DNA from: CAYSBE01 sp046309355
Lineage (GTDB): Bacteria > Bacteroidota > Bacteroidia > UKL13-3
DNA length: 49,451 bases
Assembly (NCBI GenBank): GCA_046309355.1
Contig: JBKCPL010000046.1
Coordinates: forward strand, 1 to 49,451
Reading direction: 5' to 3'
The notes beneath the pieces were generated by a model. It did no database searches, was not told where the DNA came from, and worked only from the letters and a program-made list of their open reading frames with translations. A program made the translations under genes and the position numbers. This document shows, in pieces, positions 16,427 to 25,358 of this stretch. How positions within the stretch are numbered: the first letter of the stretch is position 1; every line of letters starts with the position of its first letter.

Positions 16427-16456
16427 TTGTTTATGTTTGTTACATAATTTAATTTG
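16427..16456 (+). promoter_or_regulatory. Promoter of the secreted thioredoxin gene
   Basis: TTG (16427-16429), 19-nt spacer, TTAATTTG (16449-16456, 7/8). It ends 5 nt before the ATG at 16462. An alternative perfect -7 octamer TATGTTTG lies at 16432-16439 but lacks a -33 element at standard spacing. Confidence 0.42.
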
Positions 16457-16461
16457 TTTAC

Positions 16462-16941
16462 ATGAAATACTATCTGCGCATTGTTAGTTGCTTGTGTTTT
16501 TTCGCTGCATTATCCTTTCCATTGCTGGCCCAAACAGCCTTAGGAGAAATGAAGTGGTATGGCTGGAACGAAGGCTACGAAAAGGCGGTAAAGGAAGGTA
16601 AAATTGTATTGGTAGATGCCTATACCGACTGGTGCGGGTGGTGCAAAAAAATGGATCGCGATACGTACTCAAAACCGGAAGTCATCACTAAAATTAATCA
16701 GCATTTTGTGCCTGTAAAGTTCAATCCCGAAATTGAAGGCGTTAAATACAAAATTGGCGAGCAGGAATTTAGCGGTGCCGAACTTTACAGCATACTTACC
16801 CAAGGCAAGCCCACCGGTTTTCCAAGCACCTACTATATTTATCCTGCCCTGCGCAAGCTCTTTTACGATGCGGGCTACAAGGGCCCCGAACAGTTTATGG
16901 AAATACTGAACGCAGCCATAGAAGAGGGTAAAAAACAATAG
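16462..16941 (+). CDS. Exported thioredoxin-fold protein
   Basis: A 159-residue precursor with a signal peptide (about 1-23, ending LLAQ) and one thioredoxin domain. The redox motif is in DAYTDWCGWCKKMDRDTY (CGWC at about 57-60), preceded by the WNEGYEKAVKEGKIVLVD start of the fold typical of Thioredoxin_7/DUF255-like proteins; a cis-Pro is in GFPSTYYIYP (about 120). It should reduce or isomerise disulfides in the periplasm. It reads alone, divergent from DUF4175 and 58 nt ahead of purF. Confidence 0.92.
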   Translation: MKYYLRIVSCLCFFAALSFPLLAQTALGEMKWYGWNEGYEKAVKEGKIVLVDAYTDWCGWCKKMDRDTYSKPEVITKINQHFVPVKFNPEIEGVKYKIGEQEFSGAELYSILTQGKPTGFPSTYYIYPALRKLFYDAGYKGPEQFMEILNAAIEEGKKQ

Positions 16942-16975
16942 AAATTGCGCACAGATATTTAATCATCAATTTGAC

Positions 16976-16983
16976 TACATTTG
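16976..16983 (+). promoter_or_regulatory. -7 element upstream of purF
   Basis: TACATTTG is an 8/8 match to TAnnTTTG and ends 16 nt before the purF ATG. No TTG stands at 19-21 nt; the nearest lies 28 nt upstream. Confidence 0.4.
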
Positions 16984-16999
16984 TGCCTCATTACACTGT

Positions 17000-18895
17000 A
17001 TGAGCGACCCTATTAAACATGAATGCGGAATTGCATTTATCCGCTTACTAAAGCCCCTCTCATTTTATCAGGAAAAATACGGTTCAGCACTTTACGGCCT
17101 TAAAAAGCTGTATCTGCTCATGGAAAAACAACATAATCGCGGACAAGATGGTGCCGGACTTGGTGTTATAAAACTTGACCCAAAGCCGGGCGAGCAATAC
17201 ATTTACCGCAGGCGTGCTAATGGCAGCGGTGCCATAGCCGAAATTTTCGGTAAGGTGAGCAATAAAATATCTGCCTCTGTTTCGAAAGCTGAAACGAAAG
17301 ACGCATCGGCACTGAAAAGCAAAGCTCCTTTTGTGGGCGAAGTATTGCTGGGCCACCTGCGCTATGGCACTTACGGAGGCAGCGACACAAACCTGTGCCA
17401 CCCGTTTATTCGTGAAAACAACTGGATGACGCGCAATCTCATGCTGGCCGGTAACTTTAATATGACCAATGTGGATGAGTTGTTTAACATCCTCATTGAT
17501 TTGGGGCAACACCCTAGCGAAAAAGCCGACACCATTACCATGCTCGAAAAAATCGGTCACTTTCTGGACGAAGAGAATCAGCGCAAATTCATACACTACA
17601 AAAACGAGGGACACGACAACAAAACCATATCGGCACTCATTGCCGATAACCTGGATGTAGAAACCATGCTGAAGCGAGCCCTGCGTGAAGTAGATGGCGG
17701 TTACGTACTGGCCGGACTAATTGGGCATGGCGATTCGTTTATTGTACGCGACCCCAACGGTATTCGCCCTTGCTACTACTACGCTAACGATGAAATAGTG
17801 GTGGCCACCTCCGAGCGGCCTGCCATACAAACCGGATTCAATATAAAGTTTGAAGACATTAAGGAATTGGGTGCCGGAAACGCACTGGTGGTAAGAAAAA
17901 ACGGTAGTGTTAGCGAAATAAATGTGTTGCCGTCTACCCAAAAAACTTCGTGCTCGTTTGAGCGCATTTATTTTTCGCGTGGCAACGACCGCGATATTTA
18001 TACCGAGCGCAAAAAACTGGGATACCTGCTCAGTGAAAAAGTGCTGAACAGAATAGATAACGATATTGAAAACACGGTATTCTCATACATACCGAATACC
18101 GCTGCCACGTCCTTTTACGGAATGATTGACGGAGTGTTGGATTATTTGAGCGAATACAAGGCCAGCGAAATTATCAAAATGGGGCCCAACCCCGACCGTG
18201 AAAAACTGAAACAACTTATAGCACTGAAGCCGCGTAGAGAAAAAATTGCCGTGAAGGACGTGAAACTTCGTACGTTTATAACGGATGACGAGCACCGTGA
18301 AGACATGGTGGCTCACGTGTACGATGTTACGTACGGATTGATACGTGAAAACAAAGATACGCTGGTTGTAATTGACGATTCGATAGTGCGTGGCACAACA
18401 TTGCGCAGCAGCATCCTTCGCATACTTGATCGCCTGCATCCGAAAAAAATAATCATTGTTTCGAGTGCGCCACAAATTCGCTATCCCGATTGTTACGGAA
18501 TAGACATGAGCCGACTGAAAGACTTTGTGGCCTTCCAAGCTTTGCTGGCACTGCTCAAAGACACCCGTCAAGAGCACAAACTGCAAGAGACCTATACGCT
18601 GTGCAAAAATCAAGAACATGCGCCCAAAGAAGAGGTGGTCAATCACTTGAAATCGCTGTATGCTTTGTTTTCGGATGATGAACTAAGTGCGAAGATTTCC
18701 GAAATACTACGGCCCGATGATTGCCGTGCCGAAGTTGAAATATTGTATCAGTCGGTAGAAAACCTTCACAAGGCATGCCCCGAAAACAAAGGCGACTGGT
18801 ACTTTACCGGAAACTACCCCACACCAGGAGGAAACAAAGTGGTAAACAAGGCGTTCATCAACTTTATAGAAGGAAGCACTGCACGTGCGTATTAA
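17000..18895 (+). CDS. purF: Amidophosphoribosyltransferase, long form
   Basis: Catalyses the committed step of purine synthesis: PRPP plus glutamine gives phosphoribosylamine. The class II glutaminase domain (about 9-330) has the nucleophile Cys9 in HECGIAF, then NRGQDGAG, GHLRYGTYG and the oxyanion/Asn-Gly region. The phosphoribosyltransferase domain (about 370-560) carries the PRPP loop LVVIDDSIVRGTTLRSS (about 455-471). At 631 residues it is about 130 longer than the E. coli enzyme, with inserts in both domains and a C-terminal extension; this long form is common in Bacteroidota. Eight residues precede the Cys, so maturation by removal of this short peptide would be needed if the enzyme uses an N-terminal nucleophile. 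It is followed directly by lptB. Confidence 0.9.
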   Translation: MSDPIKHECGIAFIRLLKPLSFYQEKYGSALYGLKKLYLLMEKQHNRGQDGAGLGVIKLDPKPGEQYIYRRRANGSGAIAEIFGKVSNKISASVSKAETKDASALKSKAPFVGEVLLGHLRYGTYGGSDTNLCHPFIRENNWMTRNLMLAGNFNMTNVDELFNILIDLGQHPSEKADTITMLEKIGHFLDEENQRKFIHYKNEGHDNKTISALIADNLDVETMLKRALREVDGGYVLAGLIGHGDSFIVRDPNGIRPCYYYANDEIVVATSERPAIQTGFNIKFEDIKELGAGNALVVRKNGSVSEINVLPSTQKTSCSFERIYFSRGNDRDIYTERKKLGYLLSEKVLNRIDNDIENTVFSYIPNTAATSFYGMIDGVLDYLSEYKASEIIKMGPNPDREKLKQLIALKPRREKIAVKDVKLRTFITDDEHREDMVAHVYDVTYGLIRENKDTLVVIDDSIVRGTTLRSSILRILDRLHPKKIIIVSSAPQIRYPDCYGIDMSRLKDFVAFQALLALLKDTRQEHKLQETYTLCKNQEHAPKEEVVNHLKSLYALFSDDELSAKISEILRPDDCRAEVEILYQSVENLHKACPENKGDWYFTGNYPTPGGNKVVNKAFINFIEGSTARAY

Positions 18896-18904
18896 TTGCA
18901 AACT

Positions 18905-19630
18905 ATGATACTAAGCACACACCATCTGGTAAAACGGTATAAAAAACGCACCGTTGTAAACGATGTATCCATTGAAGTAAAGCAGGGAGAGTGCGTTGGT
19001 TTGCTGGGGCCTAACGGTGCGGGAAAAACGACTACGTTTTACATGGTAGTGGGTATTGTAAAACCCGATGAAGGGCGTGTAATGCTGGACAACGATGACA
19101 TCACCCAACTGGCCATGTACAAGCGGGCGCAAAAAGGAATAGGTTACCTGCCGCAAGAAGCCTCGGTCTTCAGAAGCCTGACGGTTGAAGAAAATATTAA
19201 AGCCGTTCTCGAATTTACATCGCTGAACAAGCAAGAACAAAAAAATAAGCTGGAAGAGTTGATGGAAGAGTTCGGGCTAAACCGTGTGCGAAACAACCCC
19301 GGAAATGTGCTAAGCGGTGGCGAGCGCAGGCGTTGTGAAATAGCCCGCGCATTGGCCGTAAACCCAAAATTTATTTTGCTGGATGAGCCGTTTGCAGGTG
19401 TAGATCCGATTGCCGTGGAAGACATTCAGCAGATAGTGGCCAAATTGAAACACCGCAATATTGGTATTTTGATAACCGACCACAATGTGCACGAAACCCT
19501 TTCTATTGTTGACCGTGCCTATCTGCTGTTTGAAGGCAAACTGCTGAAGGCAGGAACGGCCCGCGAGCTAGCCGATGATGAAATAGTGCGCAAGGTATAC
19601 CTAGGTAAAAACTTTGAATTGCGATTATGA
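18905..19630 (+). CDS. lptB: LPS export ABC transporter ATP-binding protein
   Basis: ATPase of the LptBFG complex that extracts lipopolysaccharide from the inner membrane. The 241-residue protein shows Walker A GPNGAGKTT (about 36-44), Q-loop in YLPQEASVF, signature LSGGERRRCEIARALA (about 139-154), Walker B FILLDEPFAGVDP and the switch His in LITDHNVHE. The family-typical GxYLPQEASVFRxLTVEENI segment sets LptB apart from other ABC ATPases. I use the ATG at 18905; a TTG at 18896 directly after the purF stop would add three residues. Its last 4 nt (ATGA) overlap the start of the small lipoprotein. Confidence 0.95.
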   Translation: MILSTHHLVKRYKKRTVVNDVSIEVKQGECVGLLGPNGAGKTTTFYMVVGIVKPDEGRVMLDNDDITQLAMYKRAQKGIGYLPQEASVFRSLTVEENIKAVLEFTSLNKQEQKNKLEELMEEFGLNRVRNNPGNVLSGGERRRCEIARALAVNPKFILLDEPFAGVDPIAVEDIQQIVAKLKHRNIGILITDHNVHETLSIVDRAYLLFEGKLLKAGTARELADDEIVRKVYLGKNFELRL

Positions 19631-19833
19631 AAATGCATATGAAAAAATCTCTTATCGTTGTAAGTGCAGTTGTGCTTTCCGCATGTGGGGGGAATAACAA
19701 CGCCCCTCAGGAATTAACTCATCAGGAAGATTCAGCTGTGGAAGCGCAACTTAAAAAGGATGAACTGGCGATGGACTCGCTGGAGCAGCTGATCATGAAT
19801 CAGGTAGAGGACGATAGCGCGGACGCTAAATAG
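19627..19833 (+). CDS. Small predicted lipoprotein
   Basis: A 68-residue protein with a short leader, MKKSLIVVSAVVLSACGG, whose LSAC is a lipobox, so Cys becomes the lipidated N-terminus of a mature peptide of about 45 residues that is acidic (Asp/Glu-rich) and probably helical. It begins by ATGA overlap with lptB; two further in-frame ATGs at 19633 and 19639 could serve as starts, the last giving the best leader. No family recognised. Coupling to lptB suggests an accessory role at the envelope, which is inference only. Four bases separate its stop from the convergent TolC gene. Confidence 0.75.
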   Translation: MKMHMKKSLIVVSAVVLSACGGNNNAPQELTHQEDSAVEAQLKKDELAMDSLEQLIMNQVEDDSADAK

Positions 19834-19837
19834 TCGG

Positions 19838-21277
19838 CTACTGCGTCAGCTCTTTTCCTAAATAAAAGTCGAGCACTTTTCTGCGAAACAGCAGTTCGTA
19901 TTTGGCCTGCAGATAATTGGTTTCTGCCTGAAGCCATGTGTTTTTGGTCGTCAGGTATTCGTTTACACTCAATGCCCCAAGGTTGTATTGTGTTTCGGCC
20001 TGCAAATAGGATTCCTTACTGGCGTCCATATTTTGCACATTCGCTTCATAGCGCTTCCATGCCGATTTAAAATCGAGGTACGCCTGATTCACGTTTCGGT
20101 AAGCATCTTGCTTTATTTGTTGCTCGTTCAACTCTGCCGACATACGGCTTACCTTGCTTCGCATAACAGCATTGTTTACCTGCCAGCCGTTAAAAATGGG
20201 AATACTCATATTGAACCCATAGTTGCGGCCAAGGTTTTGTTCAAACTGGGTGCTGAAAGGAACGGTTTCCAGTTCGGAATACTGAAGCACCGGCCTGAAT
20301 ACCGGTTGATTATTTATATCCAGCCCGAAGGGGACCAAGAGTGTTGCGGGCGTTCCCACTCCTCTTCGGTTTTGTGTCGTGTAAAATGAATTTATTCCTG
20401 CATTGAAGCTAATGCGCGGGCTGCGTGCGCCCTTGGCTATATATTCGCCATAGTGTGATGCGCGCAGGCGCTCTTTGGCTGCTTTTACTTCGGGGCTGTT
20501 TTGCAAAAATGTTTCATAAATCTGCTGGCTGCTTTGTGTTTCCTGTTCAATCTTTCCGGCATCAAACTCAGGCTTGCGCACTTTATTCAACGTGTCGGGC
20601 ACCACATTCATCGTTTGCCACAGGGTGAGATAACTTTGCTGCAGGGCGTTTTCAGCCGTAATGTATTGCATCTCTTCGTTGGCCAATTGTGCCTTCAGTT
20701 GAAGCAATCGCGATTTGTTTACTCCGCCCAGTTCGTACATTTTTTGTTGCCTTGCCAGCTGCGAGCGGGTAGCTTCTACCTGCAGTTTGCGGCTTTCAAA
20801 CAGTTCATTGTTCATCAGCGTTTGCAGAAACGCATTTGATACCTGCAAGGCAATTGTGTTTTGTGTGCTTTGCTCGTCAAATCGTGCAGCCCTTGCATTG
20901 CTTTGCTGCTGCCTGATAGTATTGGTTTGCTGAAAGCCGTTGAACAAAATCATGTTCGCACTGGCGCCCAAAGCATTGTTGCGAAATGTTGCATTCGGAT
21001 CGGCAGCGTTGGTTAGTGGATTGATGGCAAAACCCACGTTCCAGTTATTGGTAATTTGCCCGTTGATAGATGGAAGCATGGACAACTTACTTTGCAGCAC
21101 ATCGTTCTGTGCTGCGCGCGTAGACAGTTCGCGCTGCTTTACGGTTATATTGTTTTTTATGGCGGTATTTACACATTCTTCCAGCGTCCAGTATTTTTGT
21201 GCCGAAACCTGTACGGTTGTTATACAAAACAACAAGCCGATGAGAACAACTAATGAAGAATGGATTATCTTGCGCAT
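19838..21277 (-). CDS. TolC-family outer membrane efflux protein
   Basis: Outer-membrane channel component of tripartite efflux or type I secretion, 479 residues from the ATG at 21277 (MRKIIHSSLVVL). A signal peptide ends at VSAQ, followed by YWTLEECVNTAIKNNITVKQRE, the usual first helix of the family, and two repeats of the long helix-strand pattern (about 30-240 and 260-475); GYFG-type and AYLDFKSAWKRYEA and NLGALSVNEYLTTKNTWLQAETNYLQAKYELLFRRKVLDFYLG are diagnostic parts of the second half (key Leu-Gly-x4-Asn-Glu-Tyr). No RND pump or adaptor gene is adjacent. A TTG at 21289 is an alternative start, but it lies in a perfect -7 element. Confidence 0.93.
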   Translation of the reverse strand: MRKIIHSSLVVLIGLLFCITTVQVSAQKYWTLEECVNTAIKNNITVKQRELSTRAAQNDVLQSKLSMLPSINGQITNNWNVGFAINPLTNAADPNATFRNNALGASANMILFNGFQQTNTIRQQQSNARAARFDEQSTQNTIALQVSNAFLQTLMNNELFESRKLQVEATRSQLARQQKMYELGGVNKSRLLQLKAQLANEEMQYITAENALQQSYLTLWQTMNVVPDTLNKVRKPEFDAGKIEQETQSSQQIYETFLQNSPEVKAAKERLRASHYGEYIAKGARSPRISFNAGINSFYTTQNRRGVGTPATLLVPFGLDINNQPVFRPVLQYSELETVPFSTQFEQNLGRNYGFNMSIPIFNGWQVNNAVMRSKVSRMSAELNEQQIKQDAYRNVNQAYLDFKSAWKRYEANVQNMDASKESYLQAETQYNLGALSVNEYLTTKNTWLQAETNYLQAKYELLFRRKVLDFYLGKELTQ

Positions 21278-21286
21278 AAAGGTCGA

Positions 21287-21294
21287 CAAAAATA
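21287..21294 (-). promoter_or_regulatory. -7 element of the TolC-type gene
   Basis: On the minus strand TATTTTTG (8/8 to TAnnTTTG) ends 9 nt before the ATG at 21277. It argues against the TTG start at 21289, which lies within the octamer. It falls in the 17-bp gap between divergent genes. Confidence 0.45.
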
Positions 21295-21909
21295 ATGTTT
21301 AGGCACACAATACCTTCATTTATATACCCTGTTTTTCCATCGCTTACGTGGAGGGTAAAAACCACCGAACGAAAGGTGTATTTGACGTTTGATGACGGAC
21401 CCCACCCCCACATAACACCTTGGGTGCTTGAGCAACTTAACACATTTGGGGCTAAGGCTACTTTTTTTTGTGTGGGAAACAACGTTCAGAAATTTCCGGA
21501 TGTATATGCCTCCATTCTTGATGCCGGCCATGCAGTGGGCAACCACACCTTTCATCATGTGCGCGGGTGGAACATGAGCACAGCCGACTATGTAAAAGAG
21601 GTAGAAGCCTGCGCACAGCTGGTTAATAGCCCGTTGTTTAGGCCACCATACGGCCGTATTCACCTCAATCAAATTCGGGCATTGAAAAGCAAGTACAGCA
21701 TTGTGATGTGGAGTATACTTGCCCGCGATTATGATCCGAATCTGAATGTAGCAGCTACTCTTCGCTTTATTAACCGCTCGCTTTTGCCCGGCAGCATTAT
21801 TGTGATGCACGACAGCCAAAAGGCTGAAAAAAACCTGAAAGCGATGCTCCCTGAAATTTTGCGTGCAGGACGCGAAAATGGTTTTACTTTTGACGCACTT
21901 AACCCATGA
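21295..21909 (+). CDS. Polysaccharide deacetylase (NodB domain)
   Basis: Carbohydrate esterase family 4 protein of 204 residues with all five motifs: TFDDGPHPH (about 32-40, metal and catalytic Asp), HTFHH (about 85-89, metal His), RPPYGR (about 119-124), DYDPN (about 148) and IVMHDS (about 168-173). It removes N- or O-acetyl groups from a surface or cell-wall polysaccharide. I see no signal peptide; a hydrophobic start (FRHTIPSFIYPVF) may anchor it at the membrane. It overlaps the GT2 gene by ATGA, so the two likely act on the same glycan. Confidence 0.93.
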   Translation: MFRHTIPSFIYPVFPSLTWRVKTTERKVYLTFDDGPHPHITPWVLEQLNTFGAKATFFCVGNNVQKFPDVYASILDAGHAVGNHTFHHVRGWNMSTADYVKEVEACAQLVNSPLFRPPYGRIHLNQIRALKSKYSIVMWSILARDYDPNLNVAATLRFINRSLLPGSIIVMHDSQKAEKNLKAMLPEILRAGRENGFTFDALNP

Positions 21910-23012
21910 TTGCTTTTATATACCTTGCTGCACTCGTTATTGCCGTTTACATAGCCATCCAGCTTATTGTGGTGGCCAGTTTTTTACAACATAAAGAGGA
22001 GGAAACAACTGTTGCCGATGAGGAGCTTCCATTTATATCCGTGCTTATTGCTGCACGCAATGAAGAGCGAAATATTTTGTATTGCCTCACTTCGCTGTGT
22101 GGACTAAATTACCCGGAAAACAAGTACGAAATTCTCATTGGAAACGACAGCTCGGAAGATCATACGGAGGATTTTGTCAAAGATTTTATAAAAGAAAAGC
22201 CTCGGTTTAAGATGTATAACATTACCGATGAACTTGGTTCGGCCAAAGGAAAGGCAAACGTGCTGGCACACCTGGCCCGGGTTGCAAAAGGAGACTATTT
22301 ACTAATAACAGATGCCGATATTGAAATACAACCCGACTGGGCTCGTACCCTGGTTTCGCAGGCCGATGAAAAAACCGGTATCGTTTCAGGTATTACCGTA
22401 GTGAGGGCGGGCGGCCTAATTGAAGATATGCAACAAACCGACTGGCTCAGTTTTATGGCACATATGCAGGGGTTTGTATCCCTAGGTAAAACGGCAACTG
22501 CCGTTGGAAATAACATGCTGGTTTCACGTAAAGCATACGATGAAACAGGGGGATATGAAAATATCCCGTTCTCCGTTACTGAGGATTATAAATTGTTTCA
22601 GCATATCCGTGAGTTGGGATGGAAAACCAAAAATGTGGCTCTGTCTGGATGCGTTAATTACTCGCGCGGTTTGAGTAATTTTAGCAGAGTGGTGCGTCAG
22701 CGCTTACGTTGGTTAACGGGTGCGCGCGAGTTGCCCGCATTTTGGTGGTTTATATTTACTGTGTATGCATTGTTCTGGCCGGCTGTTGCGGTGGTGGCGT
22801 TGCACAACTGGGTGCTGGCCCTACAGTTGGTTGGCATAAAAGTGGTGTTGCAGTGGCTGTATATTGTCCTTTTCGGACTACGGCTGAAACTTACCGGTAT
22901 ATCATTTCGTATTCCTGAATATGAGGTTTATTCTGTCTTAATTACAGCTGCCTGTACAGTGGCATTTTTAATGCGCAGGCCTGTAAACTGGAAAGGGCGC
23001 AAATACTCTTAA
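21906..23012 (+). CDS. Membrane glycosyltransferase family 2
   Basis: A 368-residue processive-type GT2. An N-terminal membrane segment (3-25) is followed by the GT-A domain: FISVLIAARNEERNI (about 44-58), the DAD metal motif in LITDADIEIQP (about 137), the TEDY acceptor motif (about 227) and QRLRW (about 261-265), which is the QxxRW signature of polymerising or lipid-linked transferases. Three C-terminal membrane segments (about 275-350) complete it. It probably builds or extends a surface glycan that the coupled deacetylase modifies. It begins by ATGA overlap with the deacetylase and ends by TAATG overlap with tatD. Confidence 0.92.
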   Translation: MIAFIYLAALVIAVYIAIQLIVVASFLQHKEEETTVADEELPFISVLIAARNEERNILYCLTSLCGLNYPENKYEILIGNDSSEDHTEDFVKDFIKEKPRFKMYNITDELGSAKGKANVLAHLARVAKGDYLLITDADIEIQPDWARTLVSQADEKTGIVSGITVVRAGGLIEDMQQTDWLSFMAHMQGFVSLGKTATAVGNNMLVSRKAYDETGGYENIPFSVTEDYKLFQHIRELGWKTKNVALSGCVNYSRGLSNFSRVVRQRLRWLTGARELPAFWWFIFTVYALFWPAVAVVALHNWVLALQLVGIKVVLQWLYIVLFGLRLKLTGISFRIPEYEVYSVLITAACTVAFLMRRPVNWKGRKYS

Positions 23013-23779
23013 TGGTAGTTACCGATACACACACGCATCTGTATTCCGAGAAGTTTGACAACGACCGCACGGATATGGTAAACCGCGCTATTAATGCCGG
23101 TGTTACACGTTTTTTTCTGCCCAATATTGATGTACACTCCATACAGCCCATGCTTAACCTCTGCTGGCAATTCCCTGACCACTGTTTTCCAATGATGGGA
23201 CTGCACCCGTGCTCGGTAGATCAGCACGTAGAGGCGCATTTATTTCAAATACAAAAGTGGTTTAAGAAAAGAAGGTTTTATGCTGTTGGCGAAATCGGCC
23301 TCGACTATTACTGGTCGGTCGAGTTTAAAGATCAGCAGCTGATGGCATTTAAAAAGCAAATACAATGGGCCATTCAATACGACCTTCCGATTGTTATTCA
23401 CTCACGTAATTCTACTACCGACTGCTTAGCCGTGCTGCACGAAATGAAACATCCGCGACTACGGGGCATATTTCATTGTTTCAGCGGTAATGCAACGGAA
23501 GCAAAAGAAATAGTATCGTTGGGTTTTTATCTCGGAATTGGTGGTGTACTCACGTACAAAAACTCCGGACTGGCAGAAGCCATTGCCGATATTTCTATTG
23601 ACCATATCGTACTGGAAACCGACTCGCCCTACCTGGCACCAAATACGCACAGGGGCAAACGAAACGAAAGCCTGTATATACTGGAGGTAGCTAAAAAATT
23701 AAGTGAACTATACGGCATAGAATTAACAGCTATTGCTGAAAAAACCACATCCCATTCGAAACTGATTTTTGGTGTGTAA
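23012..23779 (+). CDS. TatD-family metal-dependent deoxyribonuclease
   Basis: A 255-residue TIM-barrel metallohydrolase of the TatD/YcfH type. Metal ligands are visible as DTHTHL (HxH, about 4-9), GEIGLDYYW (Glu, about 92), VIHSRNS (about 127), FHCFSGN (about 152) and LETDSPYLAP (Asp, about 203). Members act as DNases with roles in DNA repair or quality control. It starts one base inside the GT2 stop codon. Family is certain; precise substrate is not. Confidence 0.94.
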   Translation: MVVTDTHTHLYSEKFDNDRTDMVNRAINAGVTRFFLPNIDVHSIQPMLNLCWQFPDHCFPMMGLHPCSVDQHVEAHLFQIQKWFKKRRFYAVGEIGLDYYWSVEFKDQQLMAFKKQIQWAIQYDLPIVIHSRNSTTDCLAVLHEMKHPRLRGIFHCFSGNATEAKEIVSLGFYLGIGGVLTYKNSGLAEAIADISIDHIVLETDSPYLAPNTHRGKRNESLYILEVAKKLSELYGIELTAIAEKTTSHSKLIFGV

Positions 23780-23788
23780 CCAACTTGA

Positions 23789-25318
23789 CTATCCCACATT
23801 AAACTCTATGCCTTGCGCTAGCGGAAGAGTTTTTCCGTAATTGATGGTATTGGTTTGTCTGCGCATGTATGCCTTCCACGAATCGGATCCCGACTCGCGG
23901 CCTCCGCCTGTTTCTTTTTCACCACCGAACGCCCCTCCGATTTCTGCACCGGATGTTCCAATATTTACATTGGCAATGCCGCAATCTGATCCGCTAGCCG
24001 ACAAAAAGTGTTCGGCTTCCTGCAGGTTGTCGGTAAATATAGATGAGCTCAGTCCTTGTCTTACTCCGTTTTGAATGGCTATAGCTTCTTCCAGCGTATC
24101 GTATTTAAGCAAATACAAGATGGGTGCAAAGGTCTCTTCCTGTACAATAGAGTAATTTGGTTGCGCTTCGCAAATGGCCGGTTGCACATAGCACCCAGAC
24201 TCATAGCCTTTGCCTTGCATCACACTTCCACCACACACCAGCGTGCCGCCCTCTTTTTTCAACTGCTCAATAGCATGGCTGTAAGCGTTCACTGCTGCCT
24301 TATCAATCAGTGGCCCTACCAGGTTTCCTTCCAGCGGATTGCCTATGCTAAGCTGCGCATATATGCTTGTAAGCTTTTGTTTCACATTTTCGTAAATGCT
24401 GCTGTGAATAATTAACCTGCGTGTGGTGGTACAGCGCTGACCTGCTGTTCCGGCAGCGCCAAATGTAATGGCACGCAATGCCAAATCTAAATTGGCGTGT
24501 TGTGAAACAATGATGGCGTTGTTGCCACCTAGTTCAAGTAAGCTTCGGCCCATTCGGGCTGCTACTGCCTGTCCTACTATTTTGCCCATGCGCACCGAAC
24601 CGGTGGCCGATATCAGTGGTACGCGTTCATCTTTGGTGAGAAACTCACCTACGGCAGCCTCGCCATTGATAAGGCAAAATAAACCATCGGGAAGGTTGTT
24701 TTCTTTTAGTACACGCGCCATCAGCATCTGGCAAGCCACAGCCGAAAGAGGGGTTTTTTCAGAGGGTTTCCATATACACACATCTCCGCACACTGCTGCT
24801 ATCATGGCGTTCCAACTCCACACTGCTACCGGAAAGTTAAATGCCGAAATAATTCCAACAACACCCAGCGGATGCCACTGCTCATACATGCGGTGCTGAC
24901 TGCGCTCACTGTGCATGGTTAATCCATACAGCTGGCGAGACAAGCCCACTGCGAAGTCGCATATATCAATCATCTCTTGCACTTCGCCCAGTCCTTCCTG
25001 ATATATTTTTCCCATTTCATAGCTTACCAGTTTGCCCAACGGCTCTTTGTATTCACGTAGCAGGTTTCCGTACTGGCGCACTATTTCTCCGCGCTTTGGT
25101 GCGGGCACATTGCGCCATGTGGCATATGCTTCTCCGGCTGCTTGTATTACTCGCTCGTAGTGTTGCTGCGTAGTTACCGATACAGAGCCTATATGGGCTG
25201 CATCAACCGGTGAGTAGCTGTCTATTTTTCCGGTAGATTCTTCGATGGGTTGTGATCCTATCCAAGTTCCGGCATTGTGCGTGTGTAAGCCAAGTTGTTT
25301 TAAAAAATCAAGGTTCAT
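23789..25318 (-). CDS. Aldehyde dehydrogenase, ALDH7 (antiquitin) type
   Basis: NAD-dependent dehydrogenase of 509 residues, started at the ATG at 25318 (MNLDFLKQLGLH). The ALDH7 signatures are AFNFPVAVWSWN (Asn of the oxyanion hole, about 160), LLELGGNNAIIV (general-base Glu, about 260) and AAGTAGQRCTTTRR (nucleophile Cys, about 296). ALDH7 enzymes oxidise alpha-aminoadipic semialdehyde in lysine breakdown; no other lysine-degradation gene lies nearby, so substrate is inferred from family alone. It reads 40 nt after the alpha/beta hydrolase and converges on tatD with a 9-nt gap. Confidence 0.93.
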   Translation of the reverse strand: MNLDFLKQLGLHTHNAGTWIGSQPIEESTGKIDSYSPVDAAHIGSVSVTTQQHYERVIQAAGEAYATWRNVPAPKRGEIVRQYGNLLREYKEPLGKLVSYEMGKIYQEGLGEVQEMIDICDFAVGLSRQLYGLTMHSERSQHRMYEQWHPLGVVGIISAFNFPVAVWSWNAMIAAVCGDVCIWKPSEKTPLSAVACQMLMARVLKENNLPDGLFCLINGEAAVGEFLTKDERVPLISATGSVRMGKIVGQAVAARMGRSLLELGGNNAIIVSQHANLDLALRAITFGAAGTAGQRCTTTRRLIIHSSIYENVKQKLTSIYAQLSIGNPLEGNLVGPLIDKAAVNAYSHAIEQLKKEGGTLVCGGSVMQGKGYESGCYVQPAICEAQPNYSIVQEETFAPILYLLKYDTLEEAIAIQNGVRQGLSSSIFTDNLQEAEHFLSASGSDCGIANVNIGTSGAEIGGAFGGEKETGGGRESGSDSWKAYMRRQTNTINYGKTLPLAQGIEFNVG

Positions 25319-25358
25319 GGGTTTTATTTTAGCTGGCAATTTAGTCGATGCGATGCGG

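Noticed and set aside
22520..22535. GGTTTCACGTAAAGCA, parS-like
   Set aside because: 13 of 16 positions and no palindrome; probably chance within the GT2 gene.
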